Below, in pieces: positions 18,203 to 22,266 of a stretch of DNA of 22,266 nucleotides (within the stretch, counting starts at the first letter, position 1; each line of letters starts with the position of its first letter). The stretch is taken from positions 195,541 through 217,806 of the forward strand of contig NW_003314310.1 in assembly GCF_000143415.4 (NCBI RefSeq), written 5' to 3'. The position numbers and the translations under genes are program-made. The DNA is from Selaginella moellendorffii. Taxonomy: Eukaryota > Streptophyta > Lycopodiopsida > Selaginellales > Selaginellaceae. Below the pieces are notes generated by a model. That model had not been told where the DNA came from. It saw only the letters and a program-made list of their open reading frames with translations, and did no database searches.

Positions 18203-21200
18203 CTAGAAACACTTCTTAAGCTTTGCAATTGTAAGGCTTGTCTGATGGATCTGATGGTCAACCTTAGGATCTTGGTTTAGTTTCTGCATAAAAATACAAT
18301 AAATGTGCTTGCAAGCTAAATATACCTTTCCTTTGTTCTCCCTTTGTGTAAAATCTGGACAGGTACAAGATGGATTTTCACAGATTCTGATAGTGTCGTT
18401 TGTACCCTTTGACAACTTAGTTATAACAATGAACTCCATAGCCACGGCACTAATGTAGTTTATCCTTGTTATTGTGCACTTCAACGCCTTTTCCAACTTG
18501 ATTTTCTCTTATGCACCTTTTAAAATGGAAGACATATATTGTACATCCTCCCCATTTCTAGCTGGTCGTGTATGCTGGTTTAGTGTTGACATTGGTGGCA
18601 TAGCAGTATCAATAATACTCAACTGGCTACTCCTCTAGCATAGAATTTGGCTTCAAGATAATTGAGCTGAGGATCCAGTTTGTATGAGTAACATCAGTCC
18701 CACAACAATAAATCCAACTTGACTAGTGACCCTTTACCCCTAAATCTTGACAGCCCTAGAAATATGGTACTACTGAAGAATTTGAACCTGAGCACACAAA
18801 TGCAAGACACTGACCTCGACTTGCAATCAACGTGCATTACTCTTGGCATTGACTGTTCAAATTGCCTAGTTGATACGAGAAACTAGCTCATAAGCAATAA
18901 TCTTCTCAACCTATGCATTGGATTTACTTGTGTAACAATTGACACCTCCTCCACTCCATGTTCCTTAGCTCTTCTCTAGTGTCGTGGAACAGAATGGTAG
19001 TTAAACTCTGGATGGTGAAAGCTAGAATGAGTGATGTTGGGCCCATCAAATATCTGTCGACACTTCACACGGGCTGTCCTCATTTCTCTAAGTGGTTCAT
19101 AATTTGATTCTATAGGAGTTCTAGTAACAACTTCTTCCACCATCTTAGATATTGACCCTGTTGTTAGTGTTGTCCTTCTACCAACTTGCTTTCAAAGCTT
19201 GTCTAAGTTTGGACCTATACCAGCAAACCTTGCTTCTTGTGTAGCCAAAGCTTTTGATGACTGTTTAAGAGATCTAGTGAGGTCGGAAAGCATAGCTTTA
19301 TAGAAGGACACTTTTCCTTTCCCTGCTTTCAGAAGCTCTCCAACTCCAATGTTTGCTCTTAGATAGATTAATTGTTGGTGTAAGTGCAATGTCATCAAGT
19401 GGTTGATCTTAGGAAAAATGCAACATTTGAATGTGACAATTAAAGAAAATCAGAGAAAACTTGCATGGAGAATATAATGGCCCCACTGAAACATTCAAAC
19501 TTCCTACCATACAACCTAGCATTCCATTTGTGAAAGGTGTTCAATTGACACTTTGTCTCCTTCATGCCACCATATGCATATCTCATTTACTTTTGCCTTG
19601 TGCTCCTTTTTAGTTAGTGCATCCATTCATTCCTGACAAAGCTGTTTGAACTCATGATGGAAGCTAGACTTGATGCATCGGCAATGTTCATTGACATTCT
19701 TTGCCTAATGAAACTCACATCTCTTCTCTCTACCTTGTAATGGCTGACTTTTATCACCTCCAAATATTTGTTATACAGTCAACCAATTAGCACCAATAGC
19801 ATCTTCCATGAAACCACAGAAGTTGGGTTTCTTCCCTCTTTGTTGTTCAACAACCTTGGACATACATGTCCAAAAGATGGTTTGAGCTTGGAAATCTTAA
19901 ACCTTGAATTCGGCTATAGCTATACTCAAGTTGCACTGCAACCTATAGAAGGAATGGTTATAATGTAAATCAATATGAAATCCTTAAAAATGAAAAGCTA
20001 CCTACTTGTGATGATAAGTTCCCATCTCCATCCATATCCATTTATTGTACAAAGTCTAGACCAGAAGTAAGACCAAGGGTAGACATTTTAAAGATGAAAA
20101 GGCGTTGATTGTTTGAAGTCACTTGGCCAACGAACAAGCTTCCATGAATAAATTTATAAGGACATTTTTTCTTTAGCTCCAAAATCCCATCAAATCTAAA
20201 TTGAAGCTTACCATTTCGCCCTTCTCACATCTAGTTCTTTATTCTACCAAAAAAAAAGAGAGTTATTAGTGATAAAGTAGAGTTAAGTATTAATTTTATA
20301 CCTGTTTAAATTTGTCACGGGTTCTATATTTCGAAGTAGGTCCTTCAAGCTATTCTCCATGAACGCTTTTAAACATGAGCTCCCATTGTTGACTACACTA
20401 AAACTCATTCCATGTGGTCGAAATGAATCCAGAAATTAGCCAAGTCTCCATCTCCATCCATATCCATTCGTTATACAAGGTCCATATGAGAAGCAGGACC
20501 AAGGGTGGACATCTTAAAGATGAAAGGGCGTTGATTGTTTGAAGTCATTTGGCCAACAAACAAAAGTTCCCATGAATAAACTCATAGGGACATTTTGTTT
20601 TTAACTCCAAAATTGCATCAATTCTAGATTGAAGTTTTCCATCTCACCCTTCTTGCATCCAATTCTTTATTCTGCCAAAAAAAAAATGTTTCTATAGTGA
20701 TAGTAGAGTTAAGTATTAATCTTATACCTGTTTAAATTTGTCACGGGTTTTATATTTCGAAGCAAGTCCTTCAAGCTGTTCTCTATGAACTATTTTTTGC
20801 TATCAGCTTATAGCAACATATCCATTATATAGTCCTTTAGTACAGATTATTGAACACACTTTGGAGTTGCAGAACTTTTTTTCCTAGCCTCTATAGTAAT
20901 AGCAACTTTCAAATTGCAAAAAGAACCATGGCGGATTCCTTCCTCTATTACATGTTGGTGGTATCCAACATACACTGCTGCTCTACTTAAACATCCATCT
21001 CGTGAAAGAAAATAATACATTTTTGCATCGCAACATGCTTGATACACAAGTGTTGCCCTGCATTTGCGACATCTAAACCTTGTAACAACCTCATCATGCC
21101 TAGACGGATTGATCGCTAAGCCTTCAAAGAAACACATATTCTTGCCATGATCAAAAATGCATTTCTCACTGACACACTGAAGCTGTCCACCACAATGGAC

Positions 21201-21719
21201 TATAGACACAAATCCATCGAAATGCGAGAACTGGGTTGTCTTTACTTTACACCAATTATGTGGATCAAGACGCGTCTCCATACCCCTTTTCTTACTTGAC
21301 GAACTGGCCGGTGGAAACTCGAAGAATATATTCCCATTATAGGAAGAAGGAAGCTCCTCACCTCTCATGTATTGGAACTTCTTCAATTCCAACCGTAATG
21401 ATCGAGATTGCCGAAATGCCTTATCCACCACTTCAAAAACTAGTCCAGAAGGAACACACATACTTGTTTGGGAAGCTATGTTAGGAAATTCATCTTCTTC
21501 ACTTTCATCACTAGAGAGAATAACAACTTCATCCTTCACTCCTTGCACAGTTGGCTGTGAAATTGTTGCACTCTCCTTTACTCACTTTAGAGATCTTGTA
21601 ACTAGAATTTTTTGACCTGTACATCTATCAAGATCCCACTGAATCCCATTCTCTCCCACACCTCTGTTAAGAAAAATGGATTTTTCTATCTAATTACCCT
21701 TATCCCGACATACATTCTC
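18203..21719 (-). pseudogene. MULE-like transposase with SWIM zinc finger, decayed, copy B
   Basis: Counterpart of 4498-7852. The N-terminal exon is better kept here: from 21548 to 20847 there are 233 open codons starting MQGVKDEVVILSSDES, with a later Cys-rich stretch (FRCRKCRATLVYQACC) and none of the stop or frameshift seen in copy A. The TGA upstream of that Met is shared with copy A. The true N-terminus is gone, because a 1.13-kb deletion at about 21720 joins the gene to gypsy integrase sequence. The SWIM finger piece is at 18496-18203. Between them the domain is broken by stops as in copy A, and an extra 355 bp at 20018-20372 disrupts the middle exons. Confidence 0.73.
20018..20372. repeat. 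Extra diverged copy of MULE exon segment, only in repeat copy B
   Basis: About 343 bp (20025-20367) match the following 20451-20795 at roughly 85-90 percent by eye, including the same intron donor after a KFKQ-coding stretch and the same poly-A-rich acceptor tract. Repeat copy A lacks the first unit: its sequence runs straight from gatgataa to acatgagctc near 6387. Both edges end in TAA, a possible microhomology. Confidence 0.85.
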
Positions 21720-22266
21720 CAATGTGCTCCAACACTTCATATGGACCAGCATATCGATGGGAAAGTTTATCACTCTTCTTTGTCCGTAAAGGCACCAAGG
21801 TATTCCACCGCTCACTTGATGGAAAGATCACTCGCACAAAGACGAGATCACCCACCTTATATTCCCGGAATTGGTGATGCTCATTAGCAAACTTCTCCGC
21901 TCTATCCTGAGCTACTCGCAAACTCTATTTGCACACCACCAGAATCTCATCAAGTTTCAAATGCAATCCCAACTCCACTGCTGTTCAAGGATGCCTTCCA
22001 AACATGGCAAAGTAAGGATTTAGTTTGGTTCCACTGTGTTGGCCATTGTCGTAAGCAAATTGCACCAACAGAAGATATAGATCCCACTATCCTTGCCTTT
22101 GACCAATGCTACAACGTAGCATATCCTCCACCACCTGATTCACACGCTCGGTTTACCGATCCGTCTGAGGATGATTTCCAATCAAGAGTTTCAAAGTCAC
22201 TTACATAACCTTTGCAAAACTTTTCCAAAATCCACTGGTGAACTTTGAATCTCGATCACTAATGAT
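21720..22266 (-). mobile_element. Gypsy integrase fragment, repeat copy B
   Basis: Matches about 8866-9409 at roughly 96 percent by eye. It holds the GPY module (YAGPYEVLEHIG) and upstream integrase sequence, and runs off the window. Its left edge is the junction of a deletion that removed the LTR, the polypurine tract and the integrase tail. Confidence 0.85.

Larger units (their letters stand above)
13710..22266. repeat. Large direct repeat, copy B (right end outside window)
   Basis: Direct repeat of 1-9409. Differences from copy A: a 3-bp deletion in CR exon 4 near 13868, a 1-bp deletion near 17557, a net 77-bp deletion near 18613 with two filler bases, a 355-bp extra segment at 20018-20372, and a 1.13-kb deletion at about 21720. 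By eye the part up to about 18400 is almost identical to copy A, while the part after it differs by several percent. Confidence 0.95.

Noticed and set aside
1-22266. CRISPR arrays, tRNA or rRNA genes, bacterial-type operons
   Set aside because: Looked for on both strands; no regular short repeats, no complete tRNA-like fold, and the introns and retroelement show a eukaryotic nuclear context.

Overview
The window looks like nuclear DNA of a land plant, most likely a non-seed plant (moss, liverwort, lycophyte or fern). The evidence is GT-AG introns, a plant-type Ty3/gypsy retroelement, a plant-type initiator-Met primer binding site, and pseudogene fragments of a calcium-dependent protein kinase, a CYP78A-like cytochrome P450 and a dynamin-related GTPase. 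The taxon is inferred; nothing in the sequence names it. The sequence is a draft assembly with one run of 206 N inside the retroelement.

Layout: the window is two copies of one large direct repeat, about 13.7 kb apart. Copy A runs from 1 to about 9409 (its start lies outside the window). Copy B runs from about 13710 to 22266 (its end lies outside). In each copy the order from left to right is: a four-exon minus-strand gene for a Crinkler-like (CR) P-loop NTPase fused to a PD-(D/E)xK nuclease fold; its upstream region; scraps of a CDPK-type kinase (+) and a P450 (both strands); a possible tRNA-derived SINE; a decayed minus-strand MULE-like transposase gene ending in a SWIM zinc finger; and a Ty3/gypsy element on the minus strand. 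The stretch between the copies holds the rest of the gypsy element (RNase H, RT, protease, gag, and an apparently inverted LTR-PBS-gag start) and a dynamin GTPase pseudogene that ends just before CR copy B.

The only genes that look intact are the two CR genes. Copy B is complete and predicts 879 residues (coiled coil, Walker A, Walker B, nuclease motif). Copy A is the same gene cut by the left edge of the window. Everything else carries stops, frameshifts, inversions or deletions.

The two most interesting points are the duplicated, intact CR NTPase-nuclease gene in a probable plant genome, and the uneven divergence of the repeat. The CR block (about 1 to 4.7 kb) differs by only a few tenths of a percent, while the transposase and gypsy parts of the same repeat differ by roughly 2 to 6 percent by eye. 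This suggests recent gene conversion, separate movement of the CR block, or an assembly effect.
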